This document shows, piece after piece, positions 1 through 10,385 of a DNA stretch of 22,909 bases (within the stretch, counting starts at the first letter, position 1; each line of letters starts with the position of its first letter). A program made the translations under genes and the position numbers. The notes beneath the pieces are model-generated. The model was not told the DNA's origin, searched no databases, and saw nothing but the letters and a program-made list of their open reading frames with translations. Source of the DNA: Plantago elongata (Eukaryota > Streptophyta > Magnoliopsida > Lamiales > Plantaginaceae); NCBI GenBank assembly GCA_036897095.1, contig JAYMSP010002695.1:1-22909 (forward strand), given 5' to 3'.

Positions 1-15
1 ATCACCCAGCGCCAT
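1..15 (-). CDS. Putative first coding codons of a gene running off the left edge
   Basis: Read on the minus strand, an ATG at 15-13 is followed by codons for Ala, Leu, Gly and Asp before the window ends. Two bases separate the ATG from a CAG at 20-18 that looks like a splice acceptor (TACCTTGCAG). Upstream on the same strand lie a long non-coding stretch, a pyrimidine-rich leader and a TATA box, which together resemble a plant gene with an intron in its 5' untranslated region. Five residues cannot identify the product, and no function is proposed. The open frame and the start are seen; that this is a real exon is inferred. Confidence 0.4.
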
Positions 16-17
16 TG

Positions 18-1751
18 CTGCAAGGTACATACCCCAGCTTCAATAACACTTGTCGACAGTGTCGACCAATATGGTTTCCCCTTTTTAATTTTCAGAAAAC
101 AATAGTGAGTGGTTGCTCTTTCAAAATCACTTTCATGCAATGCAGTTTATGCAAGATAACAGGATACGATCAAAGGCACTTTCACTAGAAACAATAACAG
201 TAGGACGATCAATCAGATGCAAGACACTTGCAGAAGTTCAATTTCAATAGACACGTTAGTAACCAAATGTTCGCAATTAGTACTCGAGTCGGGTTAGTCA
301 GAGTCATAACGTAGCGGAGGTACCATTAGATAGACAGATAAAGAAACAGAACTGAACACTGGAATTTAAGACAAGGAAAGATGGCTCTTTAGCTTTTCCC
401 AGGGCCTGACGCTGAAAGTAAGTCATCACTCACCTTCACAGTCCTGTAGATCTACTAGCTCAGCATCTCCTGATAAACAGATAAAATATCTTGAACGTCG
501 ATGCTAGAGTTAACTAAATAATTCACCAACTGCTATCCCCTATTTTTAAAATAAACTAAGTTAGATAGGCATGAAATCATGTAGTAATAAACAAGTTCTA
601 ATCCTCGTCTCGACACCTATTTAAGTAATTTACTTATGCGTCTGATACACAGTATTTATGATACATTCGAACTATATTACTTTGCTTACTTAATTTTCAC
701 TATTTTACACAATACTTACTTCTAGTTATCTACTTCGTATAAACTCATCGTTAGTGCACACTACTCAATTTAACAATTTTTCAGTAACTAACCATGCAAC
801 AGGCAATTCTAATTCTTGACTACTTTGATTAATTCATTCAGGCAGTTGCAAGTTTATAATTTTTACGCATAAATTTAGTATGACAAGACGTCGTACGTTA
901 TACATCTTTATAATGATGTCCCCTAATATCTCACTAATCATGCGTCATACTTACCATAGTATATTATCTCCCACCATCGTGCATAACTACAAACAGTTGT
1001 TTATCTTATAAGTATCGTATTCCTACAGCCGGCTTTCTTTTATCAAGATTAATAAGCTTAGTAGCGATATTAGCCTAACACCTTCCTAGCTTCGCAAACT
1101 TCATGTAAGTTTTCCATCAATTACCTCATCTTCCTAGCTTCGCAATTTTCATATAGTTTCTCCATCAATTATCCCATACGCAACATAACAACCCCCACTC
1201 AATCCGTTTATTACCATGTATTTATTATCCTACACATTTTCATTTGCTACGCCACGCTAGCCAACACTGTAAGTCAGTTCCCTCTACACCAGGCATGGCC
1301 AGCATTCATCTTATCACTACACAGTACACTCGCCTACTCTGCTTATCATACTAAGTGCATATTGGAAAAGACACCGCAAGTTCACGCAATATATTCTCAA
1401 ATGCAACCACTACGGTTTATCACCACTATTCCTATATTGACAGTATGTCCAACATCTCCTTTACGCCACCACTACAGTTTATCACAACCATCCCTATCTA
1501 AATCAGTACGCCATAACTAGCCTATTGATAACTAACAGGAAATCAACCCTCACACTCAAAACTGCAGTATACCATATCATCAATTCATTAGCAGAATCAA
1601 GACTTACTATACTAATGATTGTCAATCACTATTTCTACTAACTGCACTATCCTAAAATTCAACAGTGCATCCAATTCTTTGTCAAATTTACACAATTGTA
1701 GTATACAAATTCCCGACCCAATAATTAACTAAATCAATCGAGCAAACTAAC
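18..1751 (-). other. Putative long 5'-UTR intron (about 1.73 kb)
   Basis: On the minus strand a donor-like G|GTTAGT lies at 1751-1746, and an acceptor-like TTGCAG ends at 18, two bases before an ATG. The stretch is AT-rich, has stops in every frame and shows no recognisable coding or transposon domain. Just inside the donor is a CGATTGATTT stretch of the sort seen in first introns that raise expression in plants. A 1.7-kb leader intron is long but within the range of plant genes. The donor is not the strongest consensus, and the polypyrimidine tract at the acceptor is weak. Additional exons inside cannot be excluded. Confidence 0.38.
1082..1177. repeat. 48-bp imperfect tandem duplication
   Basis: Two adjacent copies (1082-1129 and 1130-1177) both begin CTTCCTAGCTTCGCAA and end CCATCAATTA followed by a short CAT-containing tail. 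They differ at several positions. The pair lies inside the putative leader intron, and no function is apparent. A weaker second pair (about 1404-1435 and 1465-1497, sharing CCACTAC.GTTTATCAC) lies further right in the same interval. Confidence 0.75.
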
Positions 1752-1905
1752 CGACTATCAAAGAGATAATTCGGGTGAGAGGCAGCGGCGACGGCAGTGG
1801 CGCGCGGTGGAGCGTAGAGAATGGCTGAGAGAGGAGAGGGAAAGGAACGAAATTGAGATGTAATGAGACTACAGTCTGTTTCTTTTTTCTTGGCTCGCGG
1901 TGTGT
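1752..1905 (-). other. Putative untranslated leader exon
   Basis: This lies between a TATA box (1938-1931, minus strand) and the donor-like site at 1751. Read on the minus strand it is rich in CT tracts (TTTCGTTCCTTTCCCTCTCC and similar), the usual composition of plant 5' leaders, and I find no ATG in it. The right edge is set only by the expected 25-35 bp from TATA to start and is approximate. Several short open frames cross this GC-rich stretch on both strands; none resembles a known protein, and they are best read as by-products of composition. Confidence 0.4.
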
Positions 1906-2240
1906 GGTGCGGAAGGCAGGGAAATGCCGCATATATAGAGAGAGTACGGTCGGCCTGGCGCACAGAGGGAATAACACACGATGGTCATGCGTCCCTCGCC
2001 GTGCCACGCGGCGTTACGCATGTGCCGGCTCGTTGGTGGCGGCTCGGAGTGGAAACCGGAGCAGAGAAGGGTCGGTACGGCACGGTTTTGGCACGGGGTT
2101 GGGCGGTCTTTGGCGCGGGTTTGCCGGCTCCGGTACGGGCAGTCGGTGTGAGGAGCGCGGCGGGGAGAATTGGGCACAGAGCCGGAGAAGAAGGGGACGG
2201 GATCCGATTTGGGTTCTTTGGTTGGCACGGTAATGGCTTG
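1906..2240 (-). promoter_or_regulatory. GC-rich promoter with TATA box, minus strand
   Basis: This is a GC-rich island in an otherwise AT-rich window. On the minus strand CTATATAT at 1938-1931 is a good TATA box, 30 bp or so upstream of the presumed start. Further upstream is a CGCGTGGC stretch (around 2000-2015), similar to ACGT-less G-box/ABRE-like sites. Composition, TATA position and the pyrimidine-rich leader agree on transcription toward the left edge. No experimental start is available. Confidence 0.45.
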
Positions 2241-2564
2241 GAGAAGAGGAGAAACAGATTATTTGGGTTATAATGGTCATTTGACCATTGTATATATCTG
2301 GCACCTTCTGAATCCCGAATGGCTCGTAAATAAATTGCAGAAAAATGTGAAATCGATTCCTGGACGATCCTTGAGTCGAACTTAAGCCGTACAAAAATTA
2401 AAATAAATATTTTTATTTTATTACTTTATTATTATTTTATTACTTGTTTTCGCGCGACGTTTAATGGTTTAAATTTACTCTAATATTCATACTTTAATTT
2501 CAAATACTAGAATTTAATTTTTAAATGAATTTTTAATACGTACCAAGATTTTGCGGCTTTTACA
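2241..2564. other. AT-rich spacer, no gene seen
   Basis: This is a transition from the GC-rich promoter to AT-rich DNA. It includes a T/A run (about 2395-2445) built from TTTTATTA-like steps. No coding potential, RNA gene or transposon end is recognisable. Confidence 0.6.
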
Positions 2565-2960
2565 CGTCGGATGATTCGGGTCAATTCTAATTCAGGTCAT
2601 TTCGGATCGAATGATTCTGGGTCAATTTTAATTTGGGTCATTTCAGACCGGATGATTTAGGTCAATTTGGATTCGGGTGGTTTCAGGTCAATTCTAATTT
2701 GGATCATTTAGGATCGGGTCTATTCATATCATTCTAATCGGGTCGCTTCGAATCAGGTCATTTCGGATACACCTAGTCAATTCGTAACGGGTCATTTTCG
2801 GGTATGACAATTTCGGGTCGTTTTCAGATTCGAATCGGTCTCGGGTCATTTTCGGGTATGGCAGACGTAATAATTTCTGGTTTATTTTCGAATTGGGGTC
2901 GAATCGTTTCGGATCGAGTTTGGGTCAAATCTACCCGATCTATACTTAGCTACAAATTTA
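2565..2960. repeat. Degenerate GGGTC / TTCGGAT simple repeat
   Basis: GGGTCA, TTTCGGATC, GATGATTC and close variants recur at irregular spacings of about 20-40 bp throughout. This kind of low-order degenerate repeat is common in plant intergenic DNA. The 82-residue frame from 2804 arises from the repeat and is not considered a gene. Confidence 0.75.
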
Positions 2961-4254
2961 ATTTGGGCCCGCGGATCGCACATGTTATTATTCATGCCCA
3001 CTTGAACCTGACCCGAATTGGCAAATTTCTTTATCAACTTCCATTTTTGTAATCACCCTACCCCATGCGACTTTCACTGACCCTTAATGCAAGCCCGGCC
3101 CTGATTACATGCAGGGTGTTCAGTCGTATGGGGTCCAACTTTTTTTGGCCCCAGCCTAGGGCTAGAGCTCATATGTATTATTAATATTTAATAATTTTTT
3201 ATGGTAACTCAATACAAGCAGCATTAATTATGGCAAGAAACTTATCAATTTTTTATTTTTAACCTACTGAAAGTATGTTTAATTATGTTAAGACAATTTC
3301 CTATGCAAGGAACTAAGTTGTAGTTGTTGTGTTTTTTTTCTTTCTTTACTTCTGGTTTTTCCCTTTCTGTCCACTCGCCTTTCAAAGAATTCTTCGTCAA
3401 TTGGAACTTTTAATGTGGAAAAAGATTTATTTCATGAGGTTGGACTTTGTTTGATCGATAATTTTCCTTCAAATATTAGAAGAATTATAATTTTCAAGTG
3501 ATTTTCTTTTTGTAATGTTTTATTAAAAAGAGGACAATTTAAAATATTATAATTTTATAATATGCTCACACATATATTTTATTATATATGAAAGCTAGGT
3601 TTGATTGGTATGCAATTTGAATTGGCAAAGTCCAATTCAAATTATATATTTTGTATATAAAAAAAATAATTTGAATTAGATTTTATAAAATTCAAATAGT
3701 ATACCAAACAATTACTATATATAATTGTTCGAATTTATGTTTTAAGATTCGCCATGGGGCCTCACATTCGTGGGCAGGCCCCGCCTTAATGCACGCCAGG
3801 ACTATAACTATGTAACTAGCATAGTCCCATGTAAATTGAGTTGATTTGTAACGCTTCAAAATCTCATAGTATTTAAATACTTAAAAGTATTATAAACGAA
3901 TGAAGATAGTCGAATATAAAAGTGAGAATAAAATATATTATACGAGACATTATTCTTTTATAGAATAATTAATATACTTTGAGTATGATGAATCGGTTTA
4001 GTAGATGTTAACTAGTTGCCGCATCAAATTATTACTAGTTTACAAAGTCAACTTAGATAATTTTCACATAAATAATGTGTATTTACCTACCATTCATATT
4101 ACTACTACCAATTTTAAAATTATAAGGTGATCTGGTAACAAAGAGGTGTGATTTATGCAGGTGTAGAGTTCAAACTTTAAAGATACTGGAGTTATAAAGT
4201 AGTTGAGACATAGAGTTATATAGGTTGGTTATGATTAAGGCTAGACAGGGAGTT
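2961..4254. other. Intergenic AT-rich DNA with a possible relic transposon (3082-3793)
   Basis: No gene is seen. An exact 10-bp direct repeat, CCTTAATGCA, occurs at 3082-3091 and 3784-3793. Inside each copy lie GC-rich ends containing GGCCC/GGGGCC motifs (left near 3095-3170, right near 3755-3783) around an AT-rich core. That arrangement fits target-site duplications around an old insertion, but the ends do not form a clear inverted repeat. From 3840 to 4254 nothing is recognisable. Confidence 0.35.
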
Positions 4255-4518
4255 ACTCCATTTGTGCCTCCTTATAATACTCCTCGTGCCAATTAGAAGG
4301 TGACATCTGTCCTTGGGGAAAAAGAATATGCCTGTGCCAATTAGAAGGTGACATCTGCCTTGGGAAAAAATAACATGCCGAGTGACTCTTCTCTTGCTGC
4401 TCTTCTCTTCAATTCGTTATTAATTACTCAATTTAATCTTAAATAATTAATTTTCTTCACCCATAATTATCCCTAACTAATCACCCTTTGGATCTTAAGG
4501 TTTATTCCACTCTTAATT
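4255..4518 (+). repeat. Left arm of the long inverted repeat
   Basis: This is the inverted counterpart of 5960-6176. Outer sequence is ACTCC..TTTG..CCTCCTT and inner sequence ends CCACTCTTAATT. It holds one more copy of an internal 48-bp module than the right arm does. By eye the arms match at most positions, with scattered substitutions and small indels. Confidence 0.75.
4286..4381 (+). repeat. 48-bp tandem duplication within the left arm
   Basis: GTGCCAATTAGAAGGTGACA begins at 4286 and again at 4334, each followed by TCTG(T)CCTTGGG, an A run and AA(T)ATGCC. The right arm carries this module once, so the duplication arose in the left arm or was lost from the right. Confidence 0.85.
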
Positions 4519-4797
4519 AATTTTCTCCAGCAGCATGACGCCTCTTATTGTTAGTTACTAATTGATATTTAATAATTACAATTACTCCTAAATAATTCAC
4601 TCTCTTTATCTCTTAAATATTAATTACTCCTAAATAGTTATTAAAGAACCACTTGTGAGATAATAATGTTGGGATTAAAATATTTTGTTAATTTAGTATA
4701 TATAATTAATAAATTAATAATTTATTTAATTTACAAAGAGTACGTATATGCACAATTGAACAATACAATTTTCAAATCCAATGTACTAGTTATAATG

Positions 4798-5938
4798 TTT
4801 TTTTCTTTTCTTTTTTAGAACGATAGGACACATCTTATTGATACCAAAAAACAGTGTCAGTACATTTAGGGGTCGACATAATGTCAAAGTCCAAAACTAA
4901 AAATAACGAAACAAAACAAAGCGACTAAAAGACAATCTAGCTCGGTGACAGGCGATGGAGGAAGGCAGCGGTCTTGACTCTGGTACACCGCAACATCGTG
5001 GCGTGCTCCACAGATGACATGATATGTTGTAAGTTCCAATCTCTTTGCTAAAAAATCTTCTCATTCCTAGTTATCCAAATGTGGTAGAATATTTCTTCCA
5101 TCATGGCCCGAAATACCACCGCTCTCCCTCCCTTTCCCCGTGCAAGTCTGCCAAACCAAGCAATAAGTTGTTGCCATGTAGTGAACCTGGGTTGCGGGAT
5201 TCATAACCATTGTAAACCAGCTTTAAGAATATCATAGGTAACCGAGCACGAGAAAAAGATGTGATCAATTGTCTTCGTACCATCACAAAAACTACACTTC
5301 CCATCCGTAGCAATGCCAAAGTACGCTTACCGATCCTTCGTTGCTAGTGGTCGATGAAGAGCTAGCCACATGATGAAAATTGCTTTAGGTCAAGCTGGAT
5401 TGCGAATAATAAGATCTCGCCACTCAACTTTCTCCATGTTTCCCCGCAACATCTTGTAGACTGCATGTGCCGAAAATCTTGGTGCTTCCGGTTGATCCGT
5501 CCATATTTGCGTGTCCTCCACAACCCCACGGATTCGAAGCAAGGTCCGAATGGTCACCAAGCTACATACGGGGGCAGACCAGATGTTCACCTCTTGTTGT
5601 TTTACATAGTAACTATGAATCCAGCGTACCCAAAGTGTATCCGCTTTCATCTGGATCTTCCATAACAATTTTGCTATAGGAGCAGTGTTCCATTCATGTA
5701 AACTTATAATATTCGGCCCACCACAACTTCTGGGGGCACAAACTTGTTGCCAGGAGACTAGTGCCTTGTGGTAGTTTTCATCTTTTCTACTTAAAAGGAA
5801 ACTTCGACAAATAGGTTGGATGTGATCAAGTACAGTTTTTGAAAAAAGAAACACATGTAGCCAATACACACTGATGAATGCAATAACACTCTTAATAAGT
5901 TTCTCCCTACGGCATAACTTAGTAGGCTGGATGATCTA
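4798..5938 (-). pseudogene. 5'-truncated LINE ORF2 C-terminal fragment (end of RT domain plus zinc-binding region)
   Basis: Minus-strand translation from about 5938 resembles the region after the reverse transcriptase palm in plant L1-like ORF2. Recognisable pieces are LIKSV...YWLHVF, ICRSFL, VSWQQVC (5765-5740) and WNTAPIAKLLWKIQ, then LWVRWIH and FSAHAVYKMLRG. A stop follows near 5390, then a zinc-binding region in a continuing frame with C-x2-C and DHIFFSC (about 5318-5240). The frame is broken by at least two further stops. On this strand the sequence ends in an impure A tract (T run at 4798-4817 on the plus strand), the usual LINE 3' tail. The 5' end stops within the RT domain, typical of incomplete reverse transcription. 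It cannot make a functional protein. The family assignment rests on motif order and is fairly secure; the subfamily is unknown. Confidence 0.85.
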
Positions 5939-5959
5939 TACAATAGCATAAGAATGAAT

Positions 5960-6176
5960 GAATTAAGAGTGGAGGAAATCTTACGAGTGATTAGTTAGGG
6001 ATAATTAAGGGAGAAGATAATTTATTATTTAGGAATAAATTGAGTAATTAATAACTAATTGAAGAGAAGAGCAGCGAGAGAAGAGTCACTCAGGCATGTT
6101 ATTTTTTTCCAAGGCCAGATGTCACCTTCTAATTGGCACAAGGAGTATTAGAAGGAGGCCGAAGCAAATCCGGAGT
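5960..6176 (-). repeat. Right arm of the long inverted repeat
   Basis: This is the reverse complement of the left arm at 4255-4518, lacking that arm's extra 48-bp module. Only about 22 bp separate its inner end from the truncated 5' end of the LINE fragment. Confidence 0.75.
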
Positions 6177-6181
6177 GGGAG

Positions 6182-7024
6182 CTATAAAATATTATTGGAT
6201 AATTGTAACGTATAATATAATTAACTTGTTAAAAGGATTATTACTACAAATTTACCACTAAATTATTTTGTTATTTGTTATACCCTACACCCTGTCCCAA
6301 TTATATCACCATACTATAATATTTGGTGATCCATTGCTTATGTGAGGGTGTAAGATAATTAAGAATTTTCTTTTTAGGGAGAATATACATATAATAAACT
6401 AATAATTTGTATTTGATGTATGGTTAAAATTGCATATAACTTAATCTAATAGTTAAAACTAAATATAAAGTATGAAGTTGTTGAATTCTAAATAAACAAG
6501 TGAGAAATTAATAGAATCCACAAAATCAAAAGCGGTGATCATTTTCAAATTACTGACATAAGTCATTCTCTCTTTTAAAGTTAAAGTGATCATTAAGTAA
6601 ATTTTTTAACTAAATGTATCAGAATTGGTAGATATTTCATTTATAATTAATAAGTTAAAGTTCGAATCACCCTTTAACCGTTTTAAAAATATTTTAATTT
6701 TGTCAACTGTTCACATGGTTGGTAGTTGGTAACTTGGTAACTGAAATATAATAAAGCTGTGATTTGGCTTGTACCATAATTAAATGATCCGAATTGCTTC
6801 AAGTTGAAGGGTATGTCAATTAGGCACTCCAGAGATGCTTAGCTTGTCCACCCATGAAGTTATTAAAAGGAAAATAGATTTGGCGTGTAATTAAAAATAT
6901 TGATTATTCTCTGCCGACAGTATGTATACATTGGATAATTAACGACGGTTACTGCAAAGATTATAATATTGCTTATGTTATTGTAGCTTGGCCGTACATT
7001 TTTTAATAATAATTAGAGGCGTTT
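6182..7024. other. AT-rich spacer, no gene seen
   Basis: Stops occur in all frames and no domain is recognisable. A short imperfect hairpin (ATCACCATA...TTTGGTGAT, about 6305-6331) is the only local structure noticed. Confidence 0.55.
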
Positions 7025-7545
7025 AACAAATTAAACGTTTAAAATATTTTACAAAAAATTTAAACGAATGTGTTCATTTCGTATTCGATATTGACTTGTT
7101 CGAACGGTTTGCGAACACGTTTGTTAACAAACGAACACAAATACAAATTTTACTATATTTTACTCTATTTTGGATAGTTGCAGACTTGTAGCTCGTATTA
7201 ATTCATATTGTTCGTAGGATGAATGTATTGCATTATGTGGGTTTATTATATGTGCCTTGAAATACGATCTTTTTTGGGTCATTTCATTCTATTTTTGTAA
7301 TATTTTTACTTTATTTTTGGGATTCCAACAACGAATAAACTGTTCGTGAACACGACCTTAACGAACAAACAAACTGAACTATTCGCGAACAAAAGCTTAG
7401 CGAACATTAACGAACAAACGAAAACCTTAACGAACTAAACATGAACAAGTGAATGAGTTGTTCAACGAACACGAACATTAAAATTCTTAACAAGAAACGT
7501 TTGATAAGCTCCAATGTTCAGTTCGTTCGGTTCGATTAGTAATAA
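7025..7545. repeat. GAAC/GTTC-rich degenerate repeat
   Basis: The two ends (about 7030-7140 and 7330-7545) are dense in CGAACA, AACGAAC and TTCGTTCG steps in both orientations, around a T-rich core (7141-7325). The flanks share AAACGTTT-like elements (7037 and 7495 areas). This is a common kind of plant intergenic repeat. Whether it is a bounded mobile element or an expanded simple sequence cannot be decided here. Confidence 0.55.
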
Positions 7546-8394
7546 CCCATCAATTTCTTAATTTATTTTCAACTAGTATAATAAAACTATGTTTTTTTTT
7601 ACATTTCAAACTCATTAATTTGAGTAACTTTACTTAATTCATTTTACAGTACAAACAATTATGTTTAGTTTAATTCTTTTCAGTACCAACTAAATCAATT
7701 ATGTCAATTTAAAAGAAGAGAACAGTATATCATTTTATTTATTAATACCAACAGGTTGCAATGTTTTTTATTCAAGAATTTGTAGCTTCAACTTTAAGTG
7801 CATAGTTTTGTCCTAAGATAATTTTTAGAATGAAGTACTAACTTAAAAAGTTTATCTGAGTTATTCCGATTGAGAGAAAATAACATCGAAAATGATATAT
7901 GATTGACTATTATTTGAAAAACTAGAAATAACATACGATGCTAATTGCGGTGTCTGTAAATTTTATATAAATTATATATTAATTACTATATTACATGTCT
8001 AACTACATTTGATATAGCATACCTAAACTCTATACATTAATTATTTGTTTAAATTTTGAGATTGATACTTGTCCAGTGTAGTGCCGTGAAATATTGATAA
8101 GAAATTCAAACGAAAAAAAACCATTAAACTATTGACAACATTTTTAGTGATGATATTTTAAATACATCAATGAATAGTAAATTAGTATATACAAATGTAA
8201 TTTGATCTAGAAGTGACAATTTAACATAGAATTTATAAATAAAAAATATAAATATATTCATGGTTCTATATCTTTATCGATTTAAGAGAAAGATTAAGGT
8301 ACTAACAGGAGATGACTTTTGAAATGTTTAATGGATCAATTGATCCAATAGTCTGTGTTTAAGGCGATTGACTTTCAAAATATGAGGTAACCTG
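7546..8394. other. AT-rich spacer, no gene seen
   Basis: Long AT-rich DNA with no open frame of note and no recognisable element. TTAATGGATCAATTGATCCAAT (about 8328-8349) holds a short palindrome, TTGGATCAATTGATCC-like, of unknown meaning. Confidence 0.5.
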
Positions 8395-8460
8395 CGCTCT
8401 GACCAAATAGTAAACAAAGTTTATTGGACTATTCTCAGAACAGTTTGGGTTGTGAAATTG
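8395..8460 (-). mobile_element. Possible PBS and LTR edge of a decayed minus-strand copia element
   Basis: On the minus strand, ATAGTCCAATAAACTTTG...TTTGGTCAGAGCGCAGG looks like the end of an LTR followed by a primer-binding site. GGT(AT)CAGAGC is the initiator-tRNA-Met complement with about three bases missing. Upstream on that strand (to about 8640) the sequence could be LTR, but no second LTR or coding domain was found nearby. This is a weak motif-based call. Confidence 0.3.
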
Positions 8461-8639
8461 AGTAATCTAATCAAGTCGTAAACACACCTAGAGTTCTATA
8501 TTCGTGATAATGTACATGTGAGCCAGAGTCTGAACCTAATACACACAACGGTTCATGCAGAAACAACAAATGTGATGGATGAAGAGGTGTTGCGTGCAGT
8601 GTGAGGTTGTGAGCGGAGAAACATTGAAATATCGTTTCT

Positions 8640-8825
8640 TAGTAACCAGTTGTTGGAGAAATGAGAAAAAGCGCTTAACAAATTGCAAAAATAAAATTAC
8701 ACTTTAACAAGTTAAATGATACTTTAACATGACAATTGCATTTCTTGGTATGAAAAAATGCTAAACAATTTACAAAGCCAAATGACACTTTTACAAGTGA
8801 AATGACAATTCAAGTCCACATTGGG
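8640..8825. repeat. Degenerate internal duplication
   Basis: Segments with the pattern CTTAACAA/CTAAACAA...ACAAGTTAAATGA/ACAAGTGAAATGA...GACAATT occur twice (about 8665-8745 and 8759-8812). The copies are diverged, and no function is evident. Confidence 0.4.
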
Positions 8826-10012
8826 GCTTATTACTGTAAAAAACTCCATACAGTCATATTGTCGGGACCGAAGAAAAATATCATATAGAGAATTTATTCC
8901 TAAATAGAAGTTTATACTAATATAATAAAATAATGTGCATAACTTAAATTTATATTTATTGAGTAAATTAAATAATTGAATACTAACTTTTATAGTAAAA
9001 GTTTAAAATATACTTCGAAAATATATAAAAAAAAATCATCACATCACATCAATTAGACAAGAAGCGAAAGGCGATAATCTAAAAGATGATACAGTATAAT
9101 ATTAGCGAAAATTTCATGTCAAGAAGCTTCAAAATTTACTTCACAACCTAAATATGTTTTTGGTCCAACAAGAAAGTTCATATATAAATAAACTACTATT
9201 TACATGAAAGATAAAATTTTAACTTACCATCCAAACGTTCAAATCACTTTCACACATAATTTTAAATAAGTATTTTATATTTAAATTTCATGTAATGAAA
9301 ATGACATATATTTATGTCATTATTATTATAATTACTTGATACCGGACCGAACAAAGTCATAGAATATGATAATATGAAGTTTAAGTTTATTTATAACTGG
9401 TCCCAAGTTGATACTAAATTTTTTTATAATTATAGAGAGTATATTCTTTTATAATTTTTTTTCTCTGCATATTGTTTTATTATTAACATTTTTATAATAA
9501 CCGGGTCTATTTTGAGGAAGAAATGCCAACTCTTATTCTCATAGGTCCTCAAGAAGCGGGACAACCAGTGACGTGATTTAAGTCGAGATTCGGACGTAAC
9601 TCAATTACGACCAATATTCATATTAATGATATGAAATGAGACAATCTACACATATTGCATAAGAAAATAACATGTTTTGATTCAATGATTTTGTGTAGTC
9701 TACTTTGCACATGAGGGAGATCATTAATCTGTCATTATTTGACTTTTAAGAGAAAAAACATGGTTTACTTTACAATAATTATATACATTGTATTAATGGT
9801 ACATATAATTGGACCATATTTTATAGAGTTGGCCTTTTTCAACTATTCGTTCCCAATAATTTTTGAAGTTATACATTTTTTCTTTCAAATTATACCCATT
9901 CAACTACAAACATCGTCTTCTTACTAGACATGCATGTAATTTACCCATCTCTCCTGGACAGTTATTATATGTGTGTACATACATTCCCGAACATATATAT
10001 TAGCTAGCAACT
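8826..10012. other. AT-rich spacer left of the copia element, no gene seen
   Basis: This is AT-rich with no recognisable coding domain. A 62-residue frame from 9739 is rich in Ile and Phe, as expected from AT-rich random sequence, and has no supporting context. Confidence 0.5.
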
Positions 10013-10339
10013 TATAAGAACAATGACAATACAACAAGAGTAGAAGAATGCAAACATGGCAGCAAGCATGACAGGCTGCACAATGGAGCAACTATTATGT
10101 GATGCAGGAGAAGAAAATGAAATGCTAGATAGTTTGTTACTATTTAATTTAATTGATTAGTCAGGAGATAGAGTTAGTTTGCTACAATATTCCCTTTTAA
10201 CAGTTATATTAGCATAGATATTTTCATCTAGAACTTGTATAAATATGAGATCACTAGCTCAAGTGTGTAACAAAATTCATTCTAATTAATACACAACAAC
10301 TTTATTTACTCTCTTCTTCATTCATTAATGGATTTCTCA
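10013..10339 (+). repeat. 5' LTR of the copia element
   Basis: This aligns with 16860-17185 from TATAAGAACAATGA through to TTCAT(T/C)AATGG.TTTC..CA. Shared landmarks include GAAATGCTAGATAGTTTGTT and ATATTTTCATCTA.AACTTG. A TATAAATA at 10238-10245 is the likely core promoter. The end at CA (10339) leaves 34 bp before the PBS, longer than usual for copia, so the true edge may be nearer 10369. Confidence 0.88.
10238..10245 (+). promoter_or_regulatory. TATA box in the copia 5' LTR
   Basis: TATAAATA follows ATTTTCATCTAGAACTTG. The matching position in the 3' LTR (17086-17093) reads TATAAATT. The place within the LTR and its conservation in both copies fit the U3 core promoter. Confidence 0.6.
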
Positions 10340-10373
10340 CTTGTTTTTTCCGCCTTTTACACAAACTCATAAA

Positions 10374-10385
10374 TAGTATCAGAGC
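10374..10385 (+). other. Copia primer-binding site (initiator tRNA-Met type)
   Basis: TAGTATCAGAGC differs at one base from TGGTATCAGAGC, the complement of the 3' end of plant initiator tRNA-Met that primes minus-strand synthesis in most plant copia elements. Confidence 0.85.

Larger units (their letters stand above)
4255..6176. mobile_element. Inverted-repeat-bounded element containing a LINE fragment
   Basis: The left arm (4255-4518) and right arm (5960-6176) are inverted copies of each other over about 216 bp once an extra 48-bp duplication in the left arm is set aside. Both arms contain TGCCAATTAGAAGGTGACAT, AATAACATGCC, GAGTGACTCTTCTCT and CTTAATTATCCCTAACTAATCA-like segments. GGGAG occurs just outside each arm (4248-4252 and 6177-6181), a candidate 5-bp target duplication. 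The core holds a minus-strand LINE fragment and about 280 bp of AT-rich DNA. The long terminal inverted repeats suggest a non-autonomous DNA transposon (MULE-like or foldback). Two copies of one MITE inserted in opposite directions is the main alternative. No transposase is present. Confidence 0.6.

Noticed and set aside
1688..2394. Several overlapping open frames of 71-136 codons on both strands
   Set aside because: They lie in a GC-rich promoter/leader where stops are scarce, overlap each other on both strands and show no recognisable domain.
2804..3052. 82-codon frame on the plus strand
   Set aside because: It falls largely in the GGGTC/TTCGGAT degenerate repeat and has no domain or context.
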